Shown: positions 20,818 to 31,809, counted from the stretch's first letter. The stretch is DNA of 64,000 nt from Craspedostauros australis (GCA_026770025.1 JAMXDE010000039.1:434001-498000), one strand, 5' to 3'. Numbers and translations: made by a program. Notes: generated by a model from the sequence alone, not told the origin.

Positions 20818-21565
20818 TGTTGGAAATCCGGGGTTATAGTTAGTACTAAATTCTAATCTGCTGTTAGAAACTGTACCGTTTTAGAACTGTGAGCACAATC
20901 TCACTTTCTCTTCCGATTTCGTCTTCATGGCAGGCATCTGTCGCGGTGGCGACACGGGGCATCCTGTTGTCTCTTAGGTGCTTCCCTCTTCATTCATCAT
21001 GCTCTGTTCTTGCTCCCTTGTCTCTGCATGATCGTAGCTGTCTACGCTTACATGGTAGGGATCTGCAGTCTTGAGTTCTTGCCTATCTCATGTTTCCGTC
21101 GTTGATCTCGCGACACCATCGTCTCATGGTTGATGTCACCTTTTGGTGATGTTCCAAACCTGCGGTTGTTCTGATCCTTTCTGATGTTCCAAACCTGCGG
21201 TTGTTCTTGTCCGCAGGAGGGGCGTGTGCTGTCCTCTGAAGAAGGTGCGTCACTTGCCCATGGACATGCTGTTCTGATCGACGTCGTCGTCTGGATGATT
21301 GCCATGGTTTGGCGTGGTATCGGGACCTCCTGATCCGCCGTGGGTGTCGTCCTTACGTTACTGGAGGACAGGCTACCCTCCTCGCGGTTATATAGGTATC
21401 AATCGCGTCCGTATGCTTAGTCATAGTCATAATGACATGGCATGTAAAGGTGTGACAAATAGTCTCAGAACATGTGACGAATAATATTCAAAGTTGTGAT
21501 GAACAATGTTGGGAGGTGCGGCAATCATGGGTATTCCGACAAAGTCGTACCCTCAATTCCTAACA
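20818..21565 (-). repeat. 3' LTR of element C
   Basis: 748 bp. Includes a duplicated block: gatgttccaaacctgcggtt occurs twice near 21147-21205. The purine tract ggaaggg precedes it on the element strand. Confidence 0.94.
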
Positions 21566-21639
21566 CCCTTCCATTGTCGCATCGACAACATAACATCCAT
21601 CATCACCGTCCTTCTCTTTCACCTTTCGCCTTTCTTCCA

Positions 21640-24600
21640 TTAGTCCATTGCAGACCGCAGTTGGATGAAGTGATTCTTGTGGTAGTCGTAGATCTCCTTT
21701 TTGGTGTTCTTTGTGAAACCGTCTGCGATGTTGTCTTCCGATCGCACGAATTTGGTTACGGCTTCTCCATTTTTGACGAGTTCACGTATGAAGTGATGTC
21801 GGATGTCGATGTGCCTTGTTCTTGCGGATGTCGATGGGTTTGAGGCGATAAAGATCGCTCCGACGTTGTCGACCATAACGTCCGCGGGTTTGTGCATCTT
21901 TAATCCGATGTCTCTCATCAGTTGCGTCACGAAGCGGATTTCTTTCCCCGCTTCTGACAGTGCAACGTATTCAGCTTCTGTTGAGCTCAGTGTTACGCTG
22001 CGTTGTGCCTTTGATCTCCATATGATCGGCACTCCTTGTAGTAGGACGATGTGCCCTCCTACGCTGATGCGATTGTCCTTATCACCCGCGAACTCGCTGT
22101 CGGTGAATATTGCAATCTTCCATGCATCGTTAGTCAGTGGACTCGGTTTCATCTTCAGTCCATATTCTCTTGTGTCCCATACAAACTTCATAACTCGTAG
22201 CATCTCCTTGTATGCTGAGGCTGTTGGTCCGTCCAGTACTTTGGTCAGCTCTCGCACGGCGTTGGCGATGTCGGGTCGTGAGTGTTTCACCAGGTATAGC
22301 AGCATGCCTACTCCGCTTCGGTATCGGCTGTGTCGCTGTTCGTCCACCTTGGGTGCATCGCTGTTCCTTTGGATGCCCTGCCCTGGTGTTCCTGGTGTTC
22401 CGTATCGTTGTAGTTTCAGCACATCGCTCCCGAACGTATCGATGATGTTCTTGAGGATGTGTGGTTGGTTCACCCAACAGTTTGTCTTGTCATGGTTGAA
22501 TATGATCTTGCAGCTTAGGTAGTCTTCAAGATCTTCCTCCACTTTGACCCCGAACCGTTCCGCTCGGATATCCTTCACGAGCTTCTTCAGTTCCTGCTTT
22601 TCTCCGATGCAGAGACAATCGTCCACATAGGTGCCGATTAAAAGCAGTTGCCCTTCCTGATTCCGAATCAGTAGGCATGGGTCTACCTCACTCTGCCTGA
22701 ACCCTAGTTTGAATAGGATGTCGACGAGTTTCTTATTCCATTGTCTGGCACTCTGCACGAGTCCGTAGATGGTTTTCTTGAGCAGCAGACATTCGTCGGT
22801 TTCGTGCTTCATGCCCTTCGGGCATTGCATGTAGATCTCCTCGTCGAGGTCACCGTGCAGGAATGCTGTCTCGAAGTCGATGATGATGCTGTCTAGCTTC
22901 AATATCATCTTCATGGTGAGCATGATGCGGTAGGTTGCGTCATGTATCACCGGTGCGTGGTGCGCTGAGAAGTCGACTCCTGCGATTTGCGAGTATCCGC
23001 ATGCCGCGAGTCTGGCGCGGAATACCCCGTTTCTCTTTTCCTTGAAGACCCATTTGGTCTTCACGCACCGCCAATCCCTCGGCATTCGGTCCTTCTTGAT
23101 CTTTTCCCATACTTTCCTTCTGGCCATATCGTAGAATTCCTTGTTGATGGCTTCTCGCCATTTCTTTCTCTTACTGGGGTCCGCGTGGTCCCAGCAGTCC
23201 TCGAATGTGGTTGGATCTAGCAGCATAGCGATGCTTGCTAGTTCCATCCCATCCTCATTCCGTTCGTTGTTCAATGCTTGGTCCGCAGTGATGATATCGT
23301 CGAGTCTCATCATTCCGTGAGGTGTATCTATCATCATACCTGCGATATCTCTGTTGAATGTTGACCCGTCCGCGTGGAAGTCGGGTCCTCCTATGTCCGA
23401 TGGGGATGCGATGGTCTCTTGGGGTGTCTCGTACCCTTCGTCTGTATTTGGTTCTGATTCATCGCTCGATTCGAGGTCTCGCTCCTCCTCTGGAATGGGT
23501 TCTTTGTTGTACCCTGCGAGAGCACTCACCATCCTTGGTACGCGTTGCACAGGCTCTGCGATAGGGGTCTGCTCCGGTCCACGATTGGCCTCTTCATTTG
23601 CTCTCCCCTCATCGTCCCTTCCGAATTCGTCGCCGTCATTATCGTTCGACTCATTTTCCCCTTGGGTGGGGAGCAAGTCATCTTGCCCTCGCGCAGCGTC
23701 TTCTGTATCTTCTTTCTCTCCGGCTCTGCTGCTGCGATCTGCGTCGTCGGTCTCCATTCCTTTGATGGTCTCCGATCGTCGCTCCCAAGCTGCTCTCGTG
23801 TGTCGGGTCTTCATACCCGATGTAGAGTCGTCATCTTCCAGATCTATTAGTATTGATCTGTTGGCATTCTCGATACCTCTGAATTGCCCATATGACTGAT
23901 TCATCCATGTCACGTCTCTCGTGATTAGGATCTTAGTTGTTGCGAGGTTCAGCATTCGATACACTCCCTTCGCGTGTGACTGGCCGTATCCAACGAACAT
24001 GGCTGGTCTAGATCTGTCATCCAGCTTCGCCTTTATCGTGCGACCTCCGATGTACACCATGCCTATTTCCCCGAAAACGCGTAACCCATCCACGTAAGTT
24101 GGGATCCGGTTGTTGAACAGCACGCATGCTGGTTCTCTCGTTTTCGTCCCGATGATATTCTCTAGTTGGGTAGCGGTTCTGGCCGCCTCGGCCCACAATT
24201 TTCCTTGGGCATTTTTCGGCAGGTGCGTCTGGTTGAGCATGGCTCGGACTTTCCCGTACAACGTGGAGAATTTTCTTTCCACGCGACCGTTCTGTTGCGG
24301 CGTCGATGCCGCAGTGTACTCGAACGTTGGACCGAACCCTGCGACGAGCAGTTGCTTCTCCGCGGAATAATTTTCTCCTGCGTTGTCACATCTGATAATT
24401 TTCACTCGTGTTTGCTGATTGGCGTGGAGCCACTTAAGCAACAGAATCATTTTTGTTCCAACCTCACTCTTCTCCTTCAAGAAATAGCTCCAGCAGTAGT
24501 CACTGTAATCATCGAGGACTAGGAGCCAATATTTTCCTTGTCCGTAGCTGTGTGACTGGACACTTGATGTGTCAATGAACAGTCGATCACCAACCCCCTT

Positions 24601-25236
24601 CGCTCGTGATTGGAGTTTCTTCGTCATGGCCTTCTGCCTTTGTTTGCCAATGGCACAGTCCACACATGCATGCAATTTGCCTGTGACGTTCCAACCGTAT
24701 CGTCCCGCTGTGCGAGAGATCGTGTAAGTGTCAACATGGCCTAACATTTTATGGATTTGGTTGATGTCCACCGCGGTCTGGGTGGACACGCCAACATTGG
24801 CTTGGTCGTGGGAGTGTGGGGCGGTGGTCATGTTAACACCGCTCACGAACCCACTGTGGGTAGCCATAAGCCGGTCAAACGTGATACGTTGTCCGCGCTT
24901 CTCCAGGCTCATCACAACACCGCGGTTGCTGATGTTGAAGCCGCTCTCAAGCGCTTTGTTGATGCTGAGGAGGTTCACCCACAAATTGGGCACGAACTTC
25001 ACGTGCTTGAGGAGGATGGTTGCGGTGGTACCGTTTTTCTGCATCACCACCATGCGCTTGTCGCCCACCTTTGTTGCCTTGATGTAGCGACCGCTGCCGA
25101 TCTTGATGGAGTGGTCGGCCACGCGCACGTTGGTCATCCCCTCGTCGTTGTTGGTCAGGTGGCACGAGGCACCTGAGTCACCCAACCAAGTGTTTGCCTC
25201 ATGGCGGTCTGGGGCGAGCGTGATGCGGCGTTCTTC
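21640..25236 (-). CDS. gag-pol: Element C polyprotein, Pol part (protease, integrase, RT, RNase H)
   Basis: Continues in phase from 32439 across element A (without A, the codon GTC before the break is followed by GAA GAA CGC). Encodes protease with GDSGASCHL, the H-H-C-C pre-integrase segment (HKMLGH...CVDC), integrase D in LFIDTSS, D in RCDNAGEN and E in QNGRVER, then a charged linker, reverse transcriptase with TYVDDCL, and RNase H (DSEFAGDKDNRISVGG, STEAEYVALSE). 1198 codons plus stop in this part. The first LTR-derived codons before 25242 belong to element A and are not part of it. All catalytic motifs are present. Confidence 0.93.
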   Translation of the reverse strand, partial: EERRITLAPDRHEANTWLGDSGASCHLTNNDEGMTNVRVADHSIKIGSGRYIKATKVGDKRMVVMQKNGTTATILLKHVKFVPNLWVNLLSINKALESGFNISNRGVVMSLEKRGQRITFDRLMATHSGFVSGVNMTTAPHSHDQANVGVSTQTAVDINQIHKMLGHVDTYTISRTAGRYGWNVTGKLHACVDCAIGKQRQKAMTKKLQSRAKGVGDRLFIDTSSVQSHSYGQGKYWLLVLDDYSDYCWSYFLKEKSEVGTKMILLLKWLHANQQTRVKIIRCDNAGENYSAEKQLLVAGFGPTFEYTAASTPQQNGRVERKFSTLYGKVRAMLNQTHLPKNAQGKLWAEAARTATQLENIIGTKTREPACVLFNNRIPTYVDGLRVFGEIGMVYIGGRTIKAKLDDRSRPAMFVGYGQSHAKGVYRMLNLATTKILITRDVTWMNQSYGQFRGIENANRSILIDLEDDDSTSGMKTRHTRAAWERRSETIKGMETDDADRSSRAGEKEDTEDAARGQDDLLPTQGENESNDNDGDEFGRDDEGRANEEANRGPEQTPIAEPVQRVPRMVSALAGYNKEPIPEEERDLESSDESEPNTDEGYETPQETIASPSDIGGPDFHADGSTFNRDIAGMMIDTPHGMMRLDDIITADQALNNERNEDGMELASIAMLLDPTTFEDCWDHADPSKRKKWREAINKEFYDMARRKVWEKIKKDRMPRDWRCVKTKWVFKEKRNGVFRARLAACGYSQIAGVDFSAHHAPVIHDATYRIMLTMKMILKLDSIIIDFETAFLHGDLDEEIYMQCPKGMKHETDECLLLKKTIYGLVQSARQWNKKLVDILFKLGFRQSEVDPCLLIRNQEGQLLLIGTYVDDCLCIGEKQELKKLVKDIRAERFGVKVEEDLEDYLSCKIIFNHDKTNCWVNQPHILKNIIDTFGSDVLKLQRYGTPGTPGQGIQRNSDAPKVDEQRHSRYRSGVGMLLYLVKHSRPDIANAVRELTKVLDGPTASAYKEMLRVMKFVWDTREYGLKMKPSPLTNDAWKIAIFTDSEFAGDKDNRISVGGHIVLLQGVPIIWRSKAQRSVTLSSTEAEYVALSEAGKEIRFVTQLMRDIGLKMHKPADVMVDNVGAIFIASNPSTSARTRHIDIRHHFIRELVKNGEAVTKFVRSEDNIADGFTKNTKKEIYDYHKNHFIQLRSAMD

Positions 25237-25241
25237 GACGC

Positions 25242-25870
25242 TATTAGCGCACGCTAAATCTCTAACAATAGCGACACCCGTCGACCAATCAGAAATCTTC
25301 ACTTTTCTTACCTTTTCCGTTCCGAACGGAAATTTTGGTCGAAATCCGTTGTGTCAGATTTGTGTCGCATTTCGCGTCGCAAGAATCGTTTTCCCTCAAT
25401 CACAGATCCAAAAATGTCGTGGAAATTGATTTCTTGCCAAGATGAGCCAATCTGCCCAATCAGGACAGACTTGGATCTTGGGTGTGACACGTGCGAATCT
25501 TGCCCTGACCTTCTCAAGTGAATACGATCAATCGTGTGATCGTACTACTAGCAACATCGTGAGAAGACGTAATTTACAACACGGGCTATCGCGGTGTTTT
25601 GTTCATTGACTTTTGCACCTCATCTTCACGCAGTAACACGCACATTTGTCGTGTTGTCTCCGTGTTATTTTTACTTGCAATTGCATGAGATCATGTCATG
25701 CCTCTCTCATGCTCACAGTTCCAAGAGGACAATCTTGTGAGCTCGACAGCATTCCTACTACCATACGAATAACACAGTAAACAAACACTCTCCTCACCAA
25801 CAACAACGACTTGATCACTCTACGTTCTCGGTGCGGTATCTTCAAACCCATCTACGATTACGTTCTGACA
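25242..25870 (+). repeat. 5' LTR of element A
   Basis: 629 bp, apparently identical to 31810-32438. Internal hairpins: TAGCG-CA-CGCTA at the very start, TTTCCGTTCCGAACGGAAA, and TACGATCA...TGATCGTA with a 6-base loop. Confidence 0.95.
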
Positions 25871-25887
25871 GATTAACAGTCGCAAGC
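25871..25887 (+). promoter_or_regulatory. Primer-binding site of element A: complement of the tRNA-Asn anticodon arm
   Basis: GATTAACAGTCGCAAGC directly follows the 5' LTR. Its complement reads GCGACTGTTAATC, which has the form of an anticodon stem, the loop CTGTTAA with anticodon GTT (Asn), and the start of the 3' stem. Priming by a half-tRNA cut in the anticodon arm is known for Drosophila copia (initiator Met tRNA). The same site is present in element B. Confidence 0.6.
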
Positions 25888-26190
25888 TTTCACCTACTGA
25901 ATTGATTGCGTGACAATCCATCCATCCTTCATCCCTCGTTCACCCACGAGCGATCCCTTCACCTTCCATCACGTGACGACGTGATTTCGGCTTCCCTTCG
26001 GCTTTCTTGCATCCGCAGAACGCCCTCCTTTCGGTCCCTCTGCTGAGTTCGGGCCTTCCCACTCAGCCATCCAAGACTTCCTGCAGCACCCTCCCGCACC
26101 AGAAGACGATTCAGTCAGTGCACTCCAGCCTCAGCTATCCTTCAGCCTCCAGCATCCGCATCCGCTCTCTCCATCCATCCATCGCTCATC

Positions 26191-29100
26191 ATGACGACTG
26201 CTGAGACGGACCTTGCCACCTTGGATCATATCCTCGGTGTCATCGGCATCCCTTCTGACTCAACTCCTCGCGATATCATCGCTCATGAGGACATCATCAG
26301 CCCTCTCGACCTCGTCTCTCTCACTGAGGATGACCTTCGCAGCTTCCATCTCAGTGGCAACACCGATGATGGCGAGCCTTTCACCGCATCCCTCGGCATC
26401 AACCACATCCGCAAGATCCTGAACCTCGGCAAGTGGTACCTCACCCAGTCCATTCTGGATGACGATACCTGGAACGAGCTTGATCGCGCTACCTTCATGG
26501 CGTTCACGGCTGAGCAGAGCAACCCTTCTCTTCCTTCTTCGCGCTCGCATTCGACTGCAAGCACACCTGTGCCATCTCCAATTGGCATGGGCATGGGCAT
26601 GGGCAACCACACCACTCCAGCATCCGCATTCCGTCCTGTGGCCGAAGAACCTCCGCATGTGAACTTCGGATTCGATCCTTCGGCTTCGGTGCCTGATCCT
26701 GCCTTCACGCAACCGCCTGTGACTCCATCCATGGCACCCGCTTCCAACTTCCAAGGTGTCCAAGCCATGGAGCTTCCAGCGGACTACGTCAAGGAGTTCA
26801 GCAAGGCGACCAAGCGGGAGAGCCTGTCACTTCCAACATTGAAGGACGACAAGCACTTCCTCACCTTCATGCGGACCTTCGAGACTCTTTCCTTCTCCCA
26901 TGGACTCAACCACCATCTTGATATGGACTTCATGCCAGCACCCAAGGACGAGGCCTTCTTTGCGAGCCAGAATCGCTACCTCTTCGCCGTGCTCACTGAG
27001 CATGTCAAGACTTCCAAGAGTCGGCGCATCATCCGTGCCTACAAGAAGTCTTGCGATGGCCGTGCGGCCTATGCCGATCTCGTCGATAGCTACACCAGTG
27101 GCGTCGTCGGCGAGACTCTGTCCATCAAGTACAGAGATACCATCGTCGCTTTCCGATTGGACCAATCTTGGACCAAGACCCGCGAGCAATTCCTCGATGC
27201 CTGGGAAACCAAGCTCGATGACATCGAAGAGCTCGATGATGCATGTGTCGATGAGGCGGTCAAGCAGCAATGGTTGCGTACCGCCATCGGTCCCGATGTC
27301 GACTTGACTCGGGCCTACACCAACGTGAAGTCCAACTCCCGTCAACGTCACAAGCAATCTCGCGGCTTCATCAAGGTTGGTGTCTCCTTCGAAGACCTCC
27401 TCGAGTTCGTTCGAGATGAGGCACAATCCCTCGACGCCAACCAGCCTCGTACCACATCTCGGCGCAAGGTCAACAACGCCAAGACCAGCGGCTCTGCTGG
27501 CAAAGGCAATGGCAAGGACTACGCCAAGGACGACCGCCGTTCCATCCCCAATGATGAATGGCGTGAGATGTCCAAGGACCAACGCAAGGCATTCCTCGAA
27601 GCAAAGGGAAAGTGGCGCAAGAACAAGGGCAAGGGCAAGGCTGACTCCCACCGAGCTGCCAACAACGCTGCCACATCTTCGGGCACCACCGACACTCCTT
27701 CCGCAACTCCATCCGCTGGTAACACGGACTCTTCCAAGGCTGGTGACCAGTCCACTGCCATCGATCGCCTTCTCGCGCAGACCAAGTCCACCTCTTCGTC
27801 TGACGATACTCCTCAACTGGTCTACAAGGGCCAGACCTGGCGCCTTGCCAACTCCACGGTGGTCCGGTACAGCTTCAACAAGCTTGTCAAGGACCACTCT
27901 GGCTCTCTCGTCGACAGCGGTGCCAATGGGGGCCTGGCTGGCGATGACGTCCTCGTTCTCTGCAAGACAGGACACACCGCCGACGTCAGTGGCATTGGTG
28001 ACTCTGCCATCGCCAACCTCGACATCGGTACGGTTGCTGGTCTCATCCAGACCACCGAAGGGCCCATCATTGGTAAATTCCACCAATACGCGCTCTACGG
28101 AAAGGGCAAGACCATCCATTCATCCAACCAGCTTGGTGCCTTCGGAATGGATGTCAACGAACGCCCACGGAATCTCCCTGGAGGTCGCCAGACCATCATC
28201 ACACCAGGAGGCCACATCATCCCACTGGCTGTCCGGCAAGGCCTGTCCTACATGGACATGGCCAAGCCTACCCGCTCCGAACTCGACAAGTATCCACATG
28301 TCGACTTCACCGCGGACGACGAATGGGACCCTTCTTCCCTCGACCAGGAGATGAACCTCGACGACGTCGATGATGATGACGCCGCAGCACTCCAGCGCCG
28401 CGAGAACAACTCTACAGTTCTCACGGCCTACACTGGTGCTCGCCAAGCTGACATCGCTGACAATCCGGGCAGCATCATTGCCACTCGCAAGCCTGCTGAC
28501 TACGAGGCCCTCCGCCCCCACTTCGGCTGGATACCAGCTCGTCGCGTTCGCGACACTCTTCGGTGCACCTCCCAGTGGTACCGTACCGCCGAGCGCTTCT
28601 CCATGCGCAAGCATTTCAAGTCTCGGTTCCCAGCGGCCAACGTCGACCGTCTCCATGAGACGGTTGCGATGGATACGCTCTTCTCCGATACCCCTGCTCA
28701 CGACGACGGGGTTCCCGGCCATGGCGGCTGCACCATGCTTCAGGTGTACGTCGCCCTCGACTCTCGGTTCACGGCCGGCTTTCCCATGCCATCCGAGAGC
28801 CGCATCTCCGACACTCTCCGTGACTTCATCCGACGCCACGGGGCTCCCGACCTACTGATGTCCGACAACGCCAAGGCGCAGATCGGTAACAAGGTTATGG
28901 AGATCCTCCGGCAGTATCACATCCGTGATCACCAGAGTGAGCCGGAACATCAACACCAGAACGGCGCGGAACGCCGGATCCAGGATATCAAACGCACAAC
29001 CAACGGTGTGATGGATCGCACGGGTACTCCCGACCGCTTCTGGCTGATCTGCACGCTCTATGTGGTTGATCTCTTCAATCACATCGCGCAGGTCACCGCT

Positions 29101-31785
29101 GGCTCCATCACCCCCCTCCAAGCCGCCTTCGGACAGCGACCGGACATCTCCAAGTTCCTGTCCTACCGATGGTGGCAGCCTGTCTACTACCGGGTTGACA
29201 ACCCCACCTTCCCCAGCCAGTCCAAGGAGCGCAGTGGGCGCTGGGCCGGTCCCTGCCTTCACAAAGGCGATGATCTTACCTTCTGGGTCCTCGACGACGA
29301 GACCCAACGACTTCTTCCTCGGTCTGCCATCCGGCCTGCCGACGACTCTGCCACCCGCAATCTTCGTGCGGACTTCCCCTTCCCCATTGTTGGGGAGGGC
29401 GATGGCTCTGATGCCATGAATGTGGCGAATGGGGAGCCAGACGACGACATCTCCGTCCCTCCTGACTCCGATCCCATCGTACACTCCCTCGCCGATTCCA
29501 TCCTGGCTGACCGCCGCGGCACAGACCCTGAAACAGTGGGGAATGCCAAGGTCCACATCCCGGAGTTCTCTCCCGAGGATCTCGTTGGGATGACCTTCAT
29601 CCACGAGAAGGATGGCCAGCAAGTCAAAGCGGAGGTGGTGCAAAAGGTCAATGACCTTGACGCAGCCAACCACCAACGTATCAAGATGCTACTCGCACTG
29701 GCCGATGGGGAGACGCATGACCTCATCTCCTACGTTGAGCTCGCCGACATCATCGAACGGCAACAGGAGCACAACGACGACCCCGACGCCAAGTGGGAGT
29801 TCGACTCCATCATCGGACACGAGGGTCCCCTCTCATCTTCCTCTCCCTCCTACAAGGGATCCAGTTTCAATGTCATCGTGAAATGGGGAGACGGCTCCAC
29901 CTCCACCGAACCCCTCTCCATCATGATTCAGGATGATCCTGTCTCTTGCGCTGCCTACGGCCGCCGCCACGAGCTGCTCGACGAGCCTGGCTGGAAGCGC
30001 CTCAAGCGCCTCGCCATCCGCACCCATCGTCTCGAGCGCCAGGTCCACAAATCCAAGACCTTCAACCACGCTCCCACCTTCCAGTTCGGCGTCCAAGTCC
30101 CTCGCAACCACAAGGAAGCGATGCGACTCGACGATAAGAACGGCAACACTCTCTGGGCCGATGCCGAGAAGAAGGAGATGGACCAACTCTTCGGGTACCA
30201 CACCTTCAAGTCTCTCGGCAAAGGCGCCCCTGTCCCTTCCGGCTTCCAGAAGATCCGCCTCCAATGGGTCTACGCTGTGAAGCACGACCTCCGCCACAAG
30301 GCGCGCTGCGTCGCTGGTGGCCATCTCACCGACCCCTGCAAGGATGCATCCTATGCAGGTGTGGTCAGTCTTCGCTCTCTCCGCCTCTCCCTTCTCGCCG
30401 GTGAACTCAACGGCATTCCAACATGGGTTGGAGACATCGGCAATGCGTATCTTGAGGCCTTCACTCAAGAACGCATCTGCTTCATCGCTGGCGACGAATT
30501 CGGTGACTTCGCTGGTCATACCATGCAGATAGTCAAGGCACTCTACGGCCTGCGCACATCGGGCGCCCGATTCCATGAGGCTCTCGCCGACACCCTTCGC
30601 GACATGGGTTTCCTCCAATGCCGCTCCGATCCCGACGTCTGGATGCGTGACGCCAACTCCCATTGGGAGTACGTCTGCGTCTATGTCGATGATCTAACCG
30701 CGACGATGGCCGATCCCAAGGCTTTCTTCGACATCCTCTCTTCGAAGTACGGGTACCAGCTCAAGGGAGTTGGTCCTATCAAGTACCATCTCGGTGCTGA
30801 CTTCGGCCGTGATCCCGACGGCACTCTCAAGCTCTCCCCGCAATCCTACATCAAGCGGATGATGGAGAACTACGAACGCATGTTCGGCGAGCTTCCCTGC
30901 AAGATCAGCTGCCCTCTCGACAAGGCCGACAGTCCGGAGCTCGACACCTCTTCCGAACTTAGCGAAACCGACAAACGCAAGTTCATGTCACTCATCGGCG
31001 CACTCCAGTGGTGTATCTCCCTCGGACGGTTTGACATCTCTGTCGCCGTCATGACGCTGGCACGCTTCCGCTCAGCTCCTCGCCAAGGTCATCTGGATCG
31101 CGCAAAGCGCATCTACGGATATCTTCGCAAGCATCCTGATGCTGCCATCCGCTTCCGCACCTGCGTTCCCCGCTTCGATCTCCACTACGAGGTTCCCAAC
31201 CATGACTGGATCTACTCCGTCTACGGGAAGACCTCTGAGGAGATTCCGGACGACATCCCCGAGCCGAAAGGCAAGCCCGTCCGAACCACCACGTTCGTCG
31301 ACGCCAACCTTCTCCACTGCCAAGTCACTGGCAGATCGGCCACCGGTGCCCTCCATCTGGTCAACCAGACCCCCATCGAATGGTTCTCCAAGCGTCAAGG
31401 CACGGTTGAGACCGCCACCTACGGGTCCGAGTTCGTCGCTGCCCGTCAAGCTACAGAGCAGATCATCTCCCTCCGTCTTGCCCTTCGTGAAATGGGCATT
31501 CCGATCGACGGCCCCAGCTGGATGCTGGGTGACAATCAGTCCGTCATCACCTCCTCCACGGTCCCCAAGAGCATGCTCTCCAAGCGCCACAACGCACTGG
31601 CCTACCATCGCGTCCGGTCCGCTGTCGCCGCTGGCATCCTCTACTTCATCAAGATCCCCGGCACGCAGAACGTCGCCGACGTGATGACGAAGTTCCTTCC
31701 ATGGGCTGTCTTCTGGCCCCTCGTGAAGCCCATCCTCTTCTGGAAAGGACACACCGAGTCCTCTTCCCCGACCTACAAGACCTGA
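26191..31785 (+). CDS. gag-pol: Gag-Pol polyprotein of Copia element A (1864 aa)
   Basis: Starts at ATG 26191. Gag (about 190-430) lacks any CCHC zinc knuckle and ends in a Lys/Gly-rich basic tail (KGKWRKNKGKGK). Protease has VDSGANGG near residue 575. Integrase: D in MDTLFSD (about 828), D in MSDNAK (codon 28864-28866, residue 892) and E in QNGAERR (residue 927). Reverse transcriptase has VYVDDLTA near 1497, and RNase H ends the protein. The order is Copia, and the Gag type and integrase sequence match the diatom-specific CoDi kind by appearance (inference). No stops or frameshifts and all catalytic residues present, so it is the likeliest active source for family A/B. Confidence 0.95.
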   Translation: MTTAETDLATLDHILGVIGIPSDSTPRDIIAHEDIISPLDLVSLTEDDLRSFHLSGNTDDGEPFTASLGINHIRKILNLGKWYLTQSILDDDTWNELDRATFMAFTAEQSNPSLPSSRSHSTASTPVPSPIGMGMGMGNHTTPASAFRPVAEEPPHVNFGFDPSASVPDPAFTQPPVTPSMAPASNFQGVQAMELPADYVKEFSKATKRESLSLPTLKDDKHFLTFMRTFETLSFSHGLNHHLDMDFMPAPKDEAFFASQNRYLFAVLTEHVKTSKSRRIIRAYKKSCDGRAAYADLVDSYTSGVVGETLSIKYRDTIVAFRLDQSWTKTREQFLDAWETKLDDIEELDDACVDEAVKQQWLRTAIGPDVDLTRAYTNVKSNSRQRHKQSRGFIKVGVSFEDLLEFVRDEAQSLDANQPRTTSRRKVNNAKTSGSAGKGNGKDYAKDDRRSIPNDEWREMSKDQRKAFLEAKGKWRKNKGKGKADSHRAANNAATSSGTTDTPSATPSAGNTDSSKAGDQSTAIDRLLAQTKSTSSSDDTPQLVYKGQTWRLANSTVVRYSFNKLVKDHSGSLVDSGANGGLAGDDVLVLCKTGHTADVSGIGDSAIANLDIGTVAGLIQTTEGPIIGKFHQYALYGKGKTIHSSNQLGAFGMDVNERPRNLPGGRQTIITPGGHIIPLAVRQGLSYMDMAKPTRSELDKYPHVDFTADDEWDPSSLDQEMNLDDVDDDDAAALQRRENNSTVLTAYTGARQADIADNPGSIIATRKPADYEALRPHFGWIPARRVRDTLRCTSQWYRTAERFSMRKHFKSRFPAANVDRLHETVAMDTLFSDTPAHDDGVPGHGGCTMLQVYVALDSRFTAGFPMPSESRISDTLRDFIRRHGAPDLLMSDNAKAQIGNKVMEILRQYHIRDHQSEPEHQHQNGAERRIQDIKRTTNGVMDRTGTPDRFWLICTLYVVDLFNHIAQVTAGSITPLQAAFGQRPDISKFLSYRWWQPVYYRVDNPTFPSQSKERSGRWAGPCLHKGDDLTFWVLDDETQRLLPRSAIRPADDSATRNLRADFPFPIVGEGDGSDAMNVANGEPDDDISVPPDSDPIVHSLADSILADRRGTDPETVGNAKVHIPEFSPEDLVGMTFIHEKDGQQVKAEVVQKVNDLDAANHQRIKMLLALADGETHDLISYVELADIIERQQEHNDDPDAKWEFDSIIGHEGPLSSSSPSYKGSSFNVIVKWGDGSTSTEPLSIMIQDDPVSCAAYGRRHELLDEPGWKRLKRLAIRTHRLERQVHKSKTFNHAPTFQFGVQVPRNHKEAMRLDDKNGNTLWADAEKKEMDQLFGYHTFKSLGKGAPVPSGFQKIRLQWVYAVKHDLRHKARCVAGGHLTDPCKDASYAGVVSLRSLRLSLLAGELNGIPTWVGDIGNAYLEAFTQERICFIAGDEFGDFAGHTMQIVKALYGLRTSGARFHEALADTLRDMGFLQCRSDPDVWMRDANSHWEYVCVYVDDLTATMADPKAFFDILSSKYGYQLKGVGPIKYHLGADFGRDPDGTLKLSPQSYIKRMMENYERMFGELPCKISCPLDKADSPELDTSSELSETDKRKFMSLIGALQWCISLGRFDISVAVMTLARFRSAPRQGHLDRAKRIYGYLRKHPDAAIRFRTCVPRFDLHYEVPNHDWIYSVYGKTSEEIPDDIPEPKGKPVRTTTFVDANLLHCQVTGRSATGALHLVNQTPIEWFSKRQGTVETATYGSEFVAARQATEQIISLRLALREMGIPIDGPSWMLGDNQSVITSSTVPKSMLSKRHNALAYHRVRSAVAAGILYFIKIPGTQNVADVMTKFLPWAVFWPLVKPILFWKGHTESSSPTYKT

Positions 31786-31809
31786 ATGTCCGGGACACGC
31801 TTTGGGGAG

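Noticed and set aside
20889-21484. Small frames in both LTRs of C (20889-21484 and 34960-35555).
   Set aside because: LTR sequence; identical by descent, not by selection.
25237-25302. Apparent N-terminus MKISDWSTGVAIVRDLACAN on the element C Pol frame.
   Set aside because: These codons are LTR sequence of element A read by chance in phase; the same peptide appears at other LTR copies.
26827-31752. Long antisense open frames (up to 430 aa) opposite the polyprotein of element A, and the same opposite B (35567-39604).
   Set aside because: They mirror the codon bias of the sense frame, recur in both copies at the same places, and show no domain or start context.
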